34,713 nt of DNA, taken from positions 1 through 34,713 of the forward strand of contig CADCHI010000055.1 in NCBI GenBank assembly GCA_902801165.1. Reading direction: 5' to 3'. Position numbers and translations under genes: made by a program. The notes below the pieces were generated by a model that did no database searches, was not told where the DNA came from, and worked only from the letters and a program-made list of their open reading frames with translations. Positions within the stretch are counted from its first letter, which is position 1. Each line of letters opens with the position of its first letter. The DNA is from an uncultured Eubacteriales bacterium. Its GTDB lineage: Bacteria > Bacillota > Clostridia > Christensenellales > Aristaeellaceae. Positions 8,001 through 15,400 of the stretch are shown here, piece after piece.

Positions 8001-8756
8001 TCAGTTGAAGCGGCTCAGGAACTGTATCGTGCGCTCGTGACTGGGATTGTTGATGATCTCCTTCGGGTCGCCCTGCTCCACGATCACGCCGTCGTCCATG
8101 AAGATCACGTGGTCGGACACGTCCCGGGCGAAGGCCATCTCGTGGGTGACGATGACCATCGTCATATGCTCGGCGGCCAGGGCGCGGATGACCTTCAAAA
8201 TCTCGCCCGTCAGCTCCGGGTCCAGGGCGGAGGTGGGCTCGTCAAAGAACAGTATCTTCGGCCGCAGCGCCAGCGCCCGGGCGATGGACACGCGCTGCTG
8301 CTGCCCGCCGGAGAGCTGGTAGGGGTAGGCGTTCTCCCGGTCGGAGAGGCCCATCTTCGCCAGCAAATCCCGGGCGGTGGCCAGCACCTCGGCCTTGTCC
8401 CGCTTCTGGATCAGTATCGGGGCCTCGGTGATGTTCTTCAGCACCGTGTAGTGGGGGAAGAGGTTGAAGTTCTGGAACACCAGCCCGAAGCAGGAGCGGA
8501 TCTCCTTCAGCTCCGCCGGGGAGGCGTACACGGAGGCGCCGTTCACCTCGGTGACGGCGGACTTGCCCAGGTATTTCAGGGTGCCGCCGTCCATGGTCTC
8601 CAGCAGCGTCGCGCAGCGCAGCAGCGTGGACTTGCCGGAGCCCGATGGCCCGATGATGGAGACCACTTGGCCCTGGCTGACGGTGAGGGAGATGTCCCGG
8701 AGCACCTCCATGCCGCCGAAGTGCTTGCGGCAGTGCTCGATTTCGAGTATCTTCAT
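8001..8756 (-). CDS. Polar amino-acid ABC transporter ATP-binding protein
   Basis: A 251-residue ATPase of the GlnQ/HisP type that powers import of a polar amino acid. All motifs are intact: Walker A GPSGSGKST (36-44), Q-loop FQNFNLFPH (93-101), signature LSGGQQQR (147-154), Walker B ILFFDEPTSALD (167-178) and switch His204 in THEM. An insertion around residues 58-85 (GGTLKYLGKSAVTEVNGASV) is somewhat longer than in GlnQ. The start has AAAGGA 7 nt upstream. It follows the broken permease gene by 64 nt and precedes the racemase. Confidence 0.95.
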   Translation of the reverse strand: MKILEIEHCRKHFGGMEVLRDISLTVSQGQVVSIIGPSGSGKSTLLRCATLLETMDGGTLKYLGKSAVTEVNGASVYASPAELKEIRSCFGLVFQNFNLFPHYTVLKNITEAPILIQKRDKAEVLATARDLLAKMGLSDRENAYPYQLSGGQQQRVSIARALALRPKILFFDEPTSALDPELTGEILKVIRALAAEHMTMVIVTHEMAFARDVSDHVIFMDDGVIVEQGDPKEIINNPSHERTIQFLSRFN

Positions 8757-8820
8757 GGTCGGTCCTTTCCGGCGCGGCGCAAGGGATGGCCGCGCTGTGG
8801 GATGATATCTGGGTCTGTTT

Positions 8821-9434
8821 TCAGCGGTAGTAGCCCATGGCCTTCTCGCAGCGGGACATGGCGAAGGCCACCACCGTGTTCATCAGGTAGTAGAACGCGC
8901 CCGCGATGACGAAGGGCATGAAGCTGGACTGGGAGTTGGCGATCTGCTTGCCGATGGAGAACATCTCCATGTAGGCCAGCGTGAAGGCCATGGAGGTGTC
9001 CTTCACCGCTTGACCACCTGGGGCAGTATGATGCGCAGGAAGGTCTGGGACTTGCTGTAGCCCAGCACGTGGGCGGCCTCGTACTGGCCCACGGGCATGG
9101 CCTCGATGCCGCCGCGGTAGATCTCGGCGAAGTAGGCCGCGTAGTTCAGCGAGAAGGCGATGATGATGGCCAGCAGCTTTTCCTTCACCAGCAGCGTGGC
9201 GCTGAACAGGTAGAAGGGGCCGTAGGCCACGGCGATCAGCTGGAGCATCAGCGGCGTGCCGCGCAGCAGCGATATGAAGCCCCGGGTGACGTTTTTGACG
9301 AAGACGTTCTTCGACATGCGCATCAGCGCCACCACCAGGCCCAGGGGCAGGGAGAACAGCAGCGTGAGGAAGAAGATGGCGCAGGTCCTGCCAAGGCCCT
9401 CGCTCATCTTGGTGATCATTGCGATGAGTGTCAT
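8821..9434 (-). pseudogene. Polar amino-acid ABC permease, broken by an internal deletion
   Basis: The first part (9434-9003, 143 residues) holds the N-terminal membrane helices and the EAA loop (EAAHVLGYSKSQTFLRIILP) of a HisMQ/GlnP-type permease and stops at QVVKR-TGA. The second part (9006-8821) continues in another frame from VKDTSMAFTLAYMEMF to the normal C-terminus. In the family, some 12-13 residues (typically ILPP..NE.I.LV) lie between QVVKR and KDTS; they are missing, so about 37 nt appear deleted, and the loss is not a multiple of three. The junction reads CGGTGAAGGAC. The two frames overlap by GTGA, so coupled restart at the GTG is conceivable, but the linker helix would still be absent. 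Start: AAGGAG 9 nt before the ATG at 9434. This may be real inactivation or an assembly error. Confidence 0.85.
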
Positions 9435-9478
9435 GAAAGGCGGCTCCTTACGGGTTATCAGGGCTGTTCATAGACGCA

Positions 9479-9512
9479 ATCAAAGGGCGCGCCGGGAGAC
9501 GGGCCCTTTGAT
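9479..9512 (-). promoter_or_regulatory. Intercistronic hairpin between binding-protein and permease genes
   Basis: ATCAAAGGGC and GCCCTTTGAT form a perfect 10-bp stem. On the minus strand no U-tract follows, so full termination is unlikely. In binding-protein transporter operons such hairpins commonly protect the upstream mRNA and let the binding protein be made in excess. That role here is inference. Confidence 0.55.
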
Positions 9513-9534
9513 GGTTTTTCGGAAATGGAAGCGG

Positions 9535-10311
9535 TTATTCGGCGGCCAGGCACAGCGCGGCGGTGTCCAGGCCGTACTTCTCGGCCAGCTGCACATAGGT
9601 GCCGTCCTCGACCAGCTGCATGAAGGCGACCTCCACCTGGCCGCACATCTCGGCGTCGGCCTTGCGGAAGCAGATGCCGTACTTCTCGGCGGCGAAGGGC
9701 TCCTCGACGGTGTAGTATTCGTCGCCGTACTCGGCGATCTTGCCGTTGGCCACGCCGATGTCGATGGCGATGGCGTCGATGGCGCCGGCCATCAGCTCGG
9801 TGAAGGCCACGTTGTAGTTCTCATAGCGCACCAGGTCGCCGAAGGAGGCGCCGAAGTCCGCGGCGTCGCCGCCGTCGCTGAGCAGGATGTCCGCGGAGGT
9901 GCCCAGCTGCACGCCCACGACCTTGCCGGCCACGTCGTCCAGGGTCTCGATGCCGCTGCCGGTCTTGGTGAGGATCATCTGGGAGTTGTCGGAGTAGGCC
10001 ATGGAGATGGTGTAGGCCTCGGGGTCGATCACGTCGATGGTCAGGCCGGACCAGATGCAGTCGATCTCATTGGCGTCCAGCTGGATCAGCTTGGTGTCCC
10101 AGTTGATGGGCACGATCTCCAGGTCCCAGCCCAGGATCTCGCAGACCTTCTGGCACATCTCCACGTCGTAGCCGGTGTAGCTGCCGTCGTCGCCCATGTA
10201 GGAGTAGGGCGGATACTCGGCGTCGATGCCCATCTTGAAAGCACCCTCCGCGCCGGCGCAGGCGATCAGCGCAAACATCATAACCAGGATCATGGCCAGG
10301 AGCTTCTTCAT
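9535..10311 (-). CDS. Polar amino-acid ABC transporter substrate-binding protein
   Basis: A 258-residue extracellular binding protein of family 3. The N-terminus MKKLLAMILVMMFALIAC is a signal peptide ending in a lipobox-like LIAC, so Cys18 is probably lipidated. The mature part starts with FKMGIDAEYPPYSYMGDDGSYTGYDVEMCQ, the standard first lobe, followed by DCIWSGLTID and ISMAYSDNSQMILTK, and VAGKVVGVQLGTSAD, all hallmarks of amino-acid binders. The ATG at 10311 is preferred: TTGGAGGA lies 7 nt upstream and overlaps the only upstream alternative (TTG at 10326). First gene of the importer-racemase cluster. Confidence 0.95.
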   Translation of the reverse strand: MKKLLAMILVMMFALIACAGAEGAFKMGIDAEYPPYSYMGDDGSYTGYDVEMCQKVCEILGWDLEIVPINWDTKLIQLDANEIDCIWSGLTIDVIDPEAYTISMAYSDNSQMILTKTGSGIETLDDVAGKVVGVQLGTSADILLSDGGDAADFGASFGDLVRYENYNVAFTELMAGAIDAIAIDIGVANGKIAEYGDEYYTVEEPFAAEKYGICFRKADAEMCGQVEVAFMQLVEDGTYVQLAEKYGLDTAALCLAAE

Positions 10312-10355
10312 GTTCGTTTCCTCCAAATCAAGTGAGTTGATGTTGTTAGTTTAAC

Positions 10356-10384
10356 ACTTTATCTTGCTAAAGTACAGATGTAAA
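10356..10384 (-). promoter_or_regulatory. Promoter of the importer-racemase cluster
   Basis: On the minus strand TTTACA (10384-10379), 17-nt spacer, TAAAGT (10361-10356), 44 nt before the ATG at 10311, within a notably AT-rich stretch. Confidence 0.6.
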
Positions 10385-10467
10385 GCGTTATATTTATATT
10401 AAATGCGTTGGAAGCGGGCGGGAGGCAGGGACTTTGGATGTCCGCGAAGGGCAGAAAGACAGCATTG

Positions 10468-10497
10468 AGGGCCCGTCCACGCGCGTGGATGGGCCCT
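10468..10497 (-). terminator. Long palindrome after the VanW-domain gene
   Basis: A 30-nt near-perfect palindrome (AGGGCCCGTCCACGC / GCGTGGATGGGCCCT, one G-U pair) lies 30 nt past the stop of the VanW-domain gene. The minus-strand tail (CAATGCTGTCTTTC) is only weakly U-rich, so it may act as a terminator or as an mRNA 3-prime stabiliser. Confidence 0.5.
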
Positions 10498-10527
10498 GAA
10501 ATCTGCAGGGGATATGCGGTTATTTCC

Positions 10528-11649
10528 TCAGTTCCGGTATACGTCGCAGTACAGCCAGCCGTCGGACACGTAGGTGTAGAAGGTGAGGCTGCCGCCGCCG
10601 GTGTACTTGAAGGAGAAGTCCCTTCCCGAGGAGTAGTCGGTCACTATGGCGTCGGAGGAGCTGGCCACGTAGTGCTGGTTGTACTTCTTGCCGTAGGTGA
10701 ACTTCTCCACGATGGAGATGTCGTCCATGTCCTTGACCGCCAGCCACAGCGCGCTGGCCACCTGGGCCACGCCGCCGCCGGTGACCTTCTTGCCCCGGCC
10801 GTTGGTGGCGCGCTTGAAGCCGTAGGACTTGGTGCGCGGGCCGACGACCTCGTTGAAGGAGAAGACGTCGCCGGTCTGCAGGGTTGTGTCGCTGACGCAG
10901 TCCGCGGCCAGCTCCACGTTGTGCAGCACGTTCTCCTCGCCGCCGCAGTTCAGGCTGGCCGAGGCCACGAGCGCGCGGGTCGGAGCCGCGGTGGCCGCCG
11001 AAGGCGCGGCGGGGGCGATGAACCACTGGCCGCCCAGGTCGGTATTTGTGTCGGGCGCGGCCGTGGTGGAAGGGAAGGCGGCGAAGAAGTCCGCGCCGGA
11101 ATTGCCGTTCCCGGAGTCCGTACCGACGGTGATGGAGCAGTAGACGTAGCTGTCGTTGGCCCACATCTCGATGGTCATGGCGTCGGCGTAGTTGGTGAAG
11201 CTGAAGTCGATGCCGGCGTCGTAGTCCACGATGACGGCCTGGCTGCCGTCCAGCACGTAGCTGTCGGTGAAGCGGCTGCCGTAGGTTTGCACGGGGTCGA
11301 AGTCGATGCGCCCGCGCACCTCCTGCAGCGCCAGGTACAGCGTGGTGGCCACCTGGGCCACGCCGCCGCCGGTGACGCTGGCGCCCCGGCCGTTGGGGGC
11401 GGTCTGGTAGCCCCGGCTCTGGGTGCGGGCCCCAACCGTCTCGTTGAAGGAGAAGCGCCCGCCGTAGGGGATGGTGACGCCGTTGACGGCCTCGATGGCC
11501 AGGCTGACGTTGCTGCGCTTGGCCTGCCCGGAGCCGGCGAGCGGCGTGCGGTCGCTGTAGTACTCCGAGGCCGAAGCGTATGTAAGTGTGCCCAGGCCCG
11601 CGAGCAGCAGGCACAGGATCAGCGCCGCGGCGGTGAACCTTTTCAGCAT
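10528..11649 (-). CDS. Secreted protein with two tandem VanW-like domains
   Basis: A 373-residue protein with an N-terminal signal peptide (about residues 1-28) and two copies of the VanW core. Copy 1 has FSFNETVGARTQSRGY (67 onward) and GGGVAQVATTLY (94-105); copy 2 has FSFNEVVGPRTKSYGF (263 onward) and GGGVAQVASALW (291-302). A Ser/Thr/Ala/Pro-rich linker (about 176-235) separates them. In most VanW proteins the second motif is GGGxCQVSTTLY; here the Cys is Ala in both copies. VanW was first seen in a vancomycin-resistance cluster, but its activity is unknown and no other van genes are nearby. Start chosen at MLKRF, with GGGAGG 8 nt upstream. It follows scpA by 117 nt. Confidence 0.88.
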   Translation of the reverse strand: MLKRFTAAALILCLLLAGLGTLTYASASEYYSDRTPLAGSGQAKRSNVSLAIEAVNGVTIPYGGRFSFNETVGARTQSRGYQTAPNGRGASVTGGGVAQVATTLYLALQEVRGRIDFDPVQTYGSRFTDSYVLDGSQAVIVDYDAGIDFSFTNYADAMTIEMWANDSYVYCSITVGTDSGNGNSGADFFAAFPSTTAAPDTNTDLGGQWFIAPAAPSAATAAPTRALVASASLNCGGEENVLHNVELAADCVSDTTLQTGDVFSFNEVVGPRTKSYGFKRATNGRGKKVTGGGVAQVASALWLAVKDMDDISIVEKFTYGKKYNQHYVASSSDAIVTDYSSGRDFSFKYTGGGSLTFYTYVSDGWLYCDVYRN

Positions 11650-11766
11650 GGCGTATACCTCCCTTCCCATTCTGCCGCTTGGACGGCGGGACCCCGGAAA
11701 AAGTTCCGGGATTGCGGGCCGGATGGCGGTTTTTTCCGTTTGTTTCCCGGTCTTTGGCGGACGGGC

Positions 11767-12483
11767 CTACGCGGAGAGGATGATCTCGCCGTAGGCGTCC
11801 TCCTGGGCGACGTGGAGCCGGTTCAGCTTGATCAGCTCCAGCAGCGCCATGAACATGGTGACGACCTCCTGCCGGGTGTAGTCCTCCTCGAACAGCTCCG
11901 AGAAGCGGCAGCTGCCCTTGCGGATGTGGCGGGCGATGCGGGCCATGCAGCCCGCGACGGTGTAGGAGTCCCGGCGGATCTCCCGGCTGGCCATGCGGTC
12001 GTCGGCCTCGCTGCGGCTGGCGCGCTCCAGCACCTTCCGGTAGGCCTTGATCAGCTTGTCCAGCGTCAGGCCCGTGATCTCGATGTTTGGCGGCGGCAGG
12101 GGATACTCCTCCGGCAGCTTGGTCAGCAGCGCCCGGGCGTCCTCCTCCAGCTGGTGCATCCGGGCGGAGACCTCCTTGAACTGGCGGTATTCCTCCAGCT
12201 GTTTGATGAGAGCCTCCTCCGGGGACAGCTCGTCGGGGTCCTCCGGCTTGGGCGGCTTGGGCAGCATGGCCCTGGACTTGATTTCCAGCAGCGTGGCCGC
12301 CATCTGCAAAAACTCGCTGGCGGAGTCCATGTCCAGCTCGTCCACCAGGCTCATGGTCTCCAGGTACTGCTCGGTGATCTGGCTGACGAAGATGTCCTGG
12401 ATGTCGATCTTCGCGTTGGAGATCAGTGTCAGCAGCAGGTCCAGCGGGCCGTCAAATTCCTTCAGGGATACGATGTACGACAT
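11767..12483 (-). CDS. scpA: Segregation and condensation protein A
   Basis: A 238-residue kleisin that bridges the SMC heads and binds ScpB in the bacterial condensin complex. The N-terminal motif FDGPLDLLLTLI (residues 10-21) followed by IDIQDIFVSQITEQYLE is diagnostic, as are MAATLLEIKSRAMLP in the middle and the C-terminal winged-helix part (SRFSEL-like CRFSELFEEDYTRQEVVTMFMALLELIKL). The start has GGAGAG 6 nt upstream. It follows the M50 protease gene by 33 nt, a common Bacillota arrangement, but the usual next gene scpB is not here; a VanW-domain gene follows. Confidence 0.96.
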   Translation of the reverse strand: MSYIVSLKEFDGPLDLLLTLISNAKIDIQDIFVSQITEQYLETMSLVDELDMDSASEFLQMAATLLEIKSRAMLPKPPKPEDPDELSPEEALIKQLEEYRQFKEVSARMHQLEEDARALLTKLPEEYPLPPPNIEITGLTLDKLIKAYRKVLERASRSEADDRMASREIRRDSYTVAGCMARIARHIRKGSCRFSELFEEDYTRQEVVTMFMALLELIKLNRLHVAQEDAYGEIILSA

Positions 12484-12516
12484 GTGTTGCTCTCCAATTC
12501 GTGTTGCTGAACAGTG

Positions 12517-13299
12517 CTACGGCACCAGTCCCAGGGCACGCAGCGCGGATATGGCGGCGTTGCCCGCCAGCGTGAGCAGCTGGGTATCCACCCAGCCCAG
12601 CACGCGGCCCACCACGCCGGAGAGCACCAGCACGAACAGCGCGGTGCTGGCGATGCGGGCGGTGCGGGGGTTGGCGAACAGCTGGCGGCGGCGCAGGATC
12701 AGGTCGTTGAACACGTGGTAGCCGTCCAGCGGGGGCACCGGCAGCAGGTTGAACACGCAGAGCACCAGGTTGGTGACGGTGAAGTAGTAGAGCATCTGGT
12801 ACAGGTAGCCGGCCACCTCGCCGAAGCTCTCCTCCACCTGGTAGATGGCCACGTTGTAGTAGTCATACCGGGCAAAGAGCAGGCCCAGCTGCACGCTTGT
12901 GGTGACGCTGGCGGCGGCGCGGATGGCGGCGGCCAGCAGCAGGAACATCAGCACCTGGCCCAGCAGGCTCAGCAGCAGGTTCATGGTCACGCCCGCCAGG
13001 GAGACCTTCAGGTCGTCCCTGCGGTAGTTGCGGTAGTTGCGGGGGTTGACCGGCACGGGCTTGGCCCAGCCGAAGCCCACCACCAGCATCAGGATGGTGC
13101 CCAGCGGGTCCAGGTGCTTCAGGGGGTTCACGGTCATGCGGCCCATCATCTTCGCGGTGGGGTCGCCGCACCGGTTGGCCACCCAGGCGTGGGCGAACTC
13201 GTGGAGCGAGAGGGCCAGTATGCGGCCCGGGAACGCCAGCAGGAAGAATATCAGCATCCCCTTGGGGTCGCGGAAGAACTCGTCAATGTAGCTGATCAA
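12517..13299 (-). CDS. Site-2-type zinc metalloprotease, M50 family
   Basis: A 260-residue polytopic membrane protein. The zinc-binding HEFAH (33-37) sits in the first long helix, and the third metal ligand lies in [10 protein letters not shown] (184-193). The short build without PDZ domain matches the group of M50 proteases found next to scpA in Bacillota; their substrate is not generally known. The start is TTG at 13299 with GGAGG 8 nt upstream; no ATG or GTG fits better. A short leader peptide overlaps this start (see 13296-13322). Confidence 0.92.
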   Translation of the reverse strand: MISYIDEFFRDPKGMLIFFLLAFPGRILALSLHEFAHAWVANRCGDPTAKMMGRMTVNPLKHLDPLGTILMLVVGFGWAKPVPVNPRNYRNYRRDDLKVSLAGVTMNLLLSLLGQVLMFLLLAAAIRAAASVTTSVQLGLLFARYDYYNVAIYQVEESFGEVAGYLYQMLYYFTVTNLVLCVFNLLPVPPLDGYHVFNDLILRRRQLFANPRTARIASTALFVLVLSGVVGRVLGWVDTQLLTLAGNAAISALRALGLVP

Positions 13300-13322
13300 G
13301 GGCTTGACCTCCGATAAAACAT
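13296..13322 (-). CDS. Candidate 8-residue leader peptide overlapping the M50 protease start
   Basis: The leader contains AAGGAGGAGTTTT before ATG at 13322, encoding MFYRRSSP and a TGA at 13298-13296. The stop overlaps the protease TTG start in the sequence TTGA. Its ribosome-binding site is stronger than that of the protease gene, so translational coupling would help initiation at the weak TTG. It is not in frame with the protease. Such a short reading frame could be chance. Confidence 0.4.
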   Translation of the reverse strand: MFYRRSSP

Positions 13323-13337
13323 AAAACTCCTCCTTAC

Positions 13338-13366
13338 ATTATATCGGATTTTCGCCGCCCGCGCAA
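13338..13366 (-). promoter_or_regulatory. Promoter of the M50-scpA unit
   Basis: On the minus strand TTGCGC (13366-13361), 17-nt spacer, TATAAT (13343-13338), only 15 nt upstream of the leader ATG at 13322. Confidence 0.65.
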
Positions 13367-13459
13367 CCCGCAAACGCGGCGTTCGCCGCGCCTTTACGAG
13401 AAGTTCCCCGGAGGCGGCATGGCGCGGAGTTATCATCTGAGTTTAACCGAAACGCGCTT

Positions 13460-13465
13460 TATAAT
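13460..13465 (+). promoter_or_regulatory. Probable -10 element for MATE gene 2
   Basis: A perfect TATAAT 72 nt before the ATG at 13537. I see no good -35 at 16-18 nt, so an activator may be needed or the site may be chance. Confidence 0.4.
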
Positions 13466-13536
13466 CTTCCCGGGTTGGCTAAAATGAAAGGCCGCCGGGC
13501 AAGACCGGCACGACTGAAATCCCTGGAGGAAACCCA

Positions 13537-14901
13537 ATGGTAAGAGATATGACCCACGGCTCCCCGGCGCGGCTGATCATCGGCTTCTGGGTGCCGCTGG
13601 TGCTGGGCAACCTGTTTCAACAGGTCTACAACCTCGTGGACAGCATCATCGTCGGCCGCTTCGTGGGCGTGGACGCCTTCGCGGGCGTCAGCGCCACCGG
13701 CTCGCTGAACTTCCTGATCATCGGCTTTTTGCTGGGGCTGTGCTCCGGCTGCGCCATCCCGGTGGCCCAGGCCTTCGGCGAGAACGACCCCCACAAGATG
13801 CGCAAATACTTCGCCAACGCCATCTACCTGTGCGGCGGCATCGCTGTGGTGATGTCCGTGGCCACCGTGCTGTCCTGCCGGGCAATCCTGCGCTGGATCG
13901 GTACGCCGGAGGACATCCTGGAGCAGGCCTACGGCTACATCGTCTACATCTTCGCGGGCATGGTGGCCGTGATGCTCTACAACCTGGCCAGCGGCGTGCT
14001 GCGGGCGGTGGGCAACACCCGCACGCCCCTGTACTTCCTGATCCTCAGCTGCGCGGTGAACGTGGCGCTGGACTTCGCCTTCGTGGTGGGGCTGGGCATG
14101 GGCGTCACCGGCGCGGCCCTGGCCACGGTGCTGTCCCAGCTGCTCTCCGGCGTGCTGTGCCTGCGGCTGATCTTCAAGAAGTACGACGTGCTGCACATCC
14201 ACGGCGAGGAGTGGCAGCTGGACGCCGCCTGTGTGAAGCGGCTGGCGGGCATCGGCGCGCCGATGGGCATGCAGTTCTCCATCACCGCCATTGGCTCGCT
14301 GGTGATGCAGACCGCCGTGAACGGGCTGGGCTCCGGCGCGGTGGCCGCCATCGGCGCGGGCAGCAAGGTGTACACCCTGTTCTGCTGCCCCTTCGAGGCC
14401 ATGGGCGCCACCATCGCCACCTGGTGCGGCCAGAACCTGGGCGCGCGGCGCATCGACCGGGTGCGCCTGGGGGTGCGGGAGTCGCTGCTGGCCATGGCGG
14501 CCTACGCCGTGGCGGCGCTGTTTATCGTCCGGGCCCTGGGCGAGCCGCTGATCCGGCTGTTCATCACCGGCTCCGAGGAGGCCATCATCGCCGACGCGCT
14601 GAAATTCCTGGATACCGTGGTGCGGTTCTTCATACCGCTGCTGCTGATCTTCGTGCTGCGCAACGGCCTGCAGGGCCTGGGCTACTCCCGTGTGGCCATG
14701 TTCGCGGGCCTGTTCGAGATGGTGGGCCGCACCTTCGTGGCCTTCGCGCTGGTGGGTCCCTACGGCTTCGACGGCGCGATACTGGCCAACCCCGTCGCCT
14801 GGATCATGGCGGATGTGCTGCTGATCCCCACCTACCTGCACACGGTGCGCGTGCTGGAGCGCCAGACCGCCGCGACGGCCGGCGTCCGGGCGCTGGGCTG
14901 A
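13537..14901 (+). CDS. MATE family exporter (2 of 4)
   Basis: A 454-residue inner-membrane MATE transporter. The N-terminus MTHGSPARLIIGFWVPLVLGNLFQQ followed by NLVDSIIVGRFVG and GVSATGSL is typical of the DinF/MepA-like group common in Clostridia, with about 12 hydrophobic segments and the mid-protein repeat starting at GAPMGMQFSITAIGSLVMQ. GGAGGA lies 6 nt before the ATG. It is monocistronic and oriented towards tRNA-Ser; no clear terminator was found in 14902-15030. Substrate unknown. Confidence 0.94.
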   Translation: MVRDMTHGSPARLIIGFWVPLVLGNLFQQVYNLVDSIIVGRFVGVDAFAGVSATGSLNFLIIGFLLGLCSGCAIPVAQAFGENDPHKMRKYFANAIYLCGGIAVVMSVATVLSCRAILRWIGTPEDILEQAYGYIVYIFAGMVAVMLYNLASGVLRAVGNTRTPLYFLILSCAVNVALDFAFVVGLGMGVTGAALATVLSQLLSGVLCLRLIFKKYDVLHIHGEEWQLDAACVKRLAGIGAPMGMQFSITAIGSLVMQTAVNGLGSGAVAAIGAGSKVYTLFCCPFEAMGATIATWCGQNLGARRIDRVRLGVRESLLAMAAYAVAALFIVRALGEPLIRLFITGSEEAIIADALKFLDTVVRFFIPLLLIFVLRNGLQGLGYSRVAMFAGLFEMVGRTFVAFALVGPYGFDGAILANPVAWIMADVLLIPTYLHTVRVLERQTAATAGVRALG

Positions 14902-15033
14902 AAAGAAGCGCTCAGAACCTGTCCCGCGCCGCTGCCCTCGGGAGAAGGGGAAAAGCGCCCTTCAAAACTCCGGCGCGTCTCCTCTGCGTTTGTTAAATCC
15001 CCCGATTCCCGGGCCGCTGTTCGTCCCCGCGAC

Positions 15034-15063
15034 TTGACAGCCCCGGGAGGGATGGGGTATAAT
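15034..15063 (+). promoter_or_regulatory. Promoter of tRNA-Ser
   Basis: Perfect TTGACA (15034-15039), 18-nt spacer and perfect TATAAT (15058-15063), 12 nt before the mature 5-prime end, as expected for a stable RNA gene. Confidence 0.85.
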
Positions 15064-15075
15064 GAATGACGCCGT

Positions 15076-15164
15076 GGAGGTGTATCGAAGTGGTCATAAC
15101 GGCCCTGACTCGAAATCAGGTAGGGTGAAAGCCCTCGTGGGTTCGAATCCCACCGCCTCCGCCA
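15076..15164 (+). tRNA. tRNA-Ser (anticodon CGA)
   Basis: Acceptor GGAGGTG pairs with CGCCTCC, then G and an encoded CCA (15162-15164). The anticodon stem CCTGA/TCAGG encloses CTCGAAA, giving anticodon CGA, which reads UCG. The long variable arm (TAGGGTGAAAGCCCTC) is characteristic of serine tRNA, and GTGGGTTCGAATCCCAC forms the T arm. Confidence 0.96.
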
Positions 15165-15170
15165 AAAAAA

Positions 15171-15204
15171 CCCGTCGCCCCTGAAAGGGGCTGGCGGGGT
15201 TTTT
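15171..15204 (+). terminator. Intrinsic terminator of tRNA-Ser
   Basis: CCCGTCGCCCC and GGGGCTGGCGGG pair (one bulge) around TGAAA and are followed by T5. It forms the left end of direct-repeat copy A. Confidence 0.8.
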
Positions 15205-15264
15205 CATGCGGAGGCGGTGGGGCAGTCGGACCCTTGCGAAGCAATGGGTTCGGCGAAGCCGCGG
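15171..15264. repeat. 94-bp direct repeat, copy A
   Basis: Matches copy B at 16572-16665 over 94 bp without gaps, with 10 mismatches by my count. Both copies start with the CCCCTGAAAGGGG hairpin and contain CCCTTGCGAAGCAAT. Copy A begins 7 nt after the tRNA CCA end. Together the copies bracket the AT-rich island. Confidence 0.8.
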
Positions 15265-15293
15265 CGCGAAGCGCCGCCATGCCACCGCCTCCG
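15209..15293. other. Multi-hairpin element closed by a copy of the tRNA-Ser 3-prime end
   Basis: CGGAGGCGGTGG (15209-15220) pairs over 12 bp with CCACCGCCTCCG (15282-15293). The latter is identical to the last bases of tRNA-Ser (15150-15161). Inside lie three hairpins, each with the extra-stable GCGAAGC core: TTGC-GAA-GCAA (about 15234-15244), CGGC-GAA-GCCG (15251-15261) and GCGGCGC-GAA-GCGCCGC (15261-15277, sharing one base with the previous one). The overall shape is a multi-branched fold in RNA or single-stranded DNA. Confidence 0.55.
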
Positions 15294-15400
15294 TGTATCG
15301 GTGGGATTTATGTTCTCGAAACATACTCCAGTTCAGTCGGAAAAGATCTCTTTCGCTGTGAAAATGCATACTGGTTGGAATTAGAGTATGACCTTATTAC

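Noticed and set aside
11695-11760. CCCGGAA/TTCCGGG hairpin between scpA and the VanW-domain gene
   Set aside because: A stem of 7 bp with no U-tract on the minus strand; too weak to call a terminator.
15094-15369. Minus-strand ORF ending AEAVGFEPTRAFTLPDFESG
   Set aside because: This is the antisense translation of tRNA-Ser, a well-known false protein.
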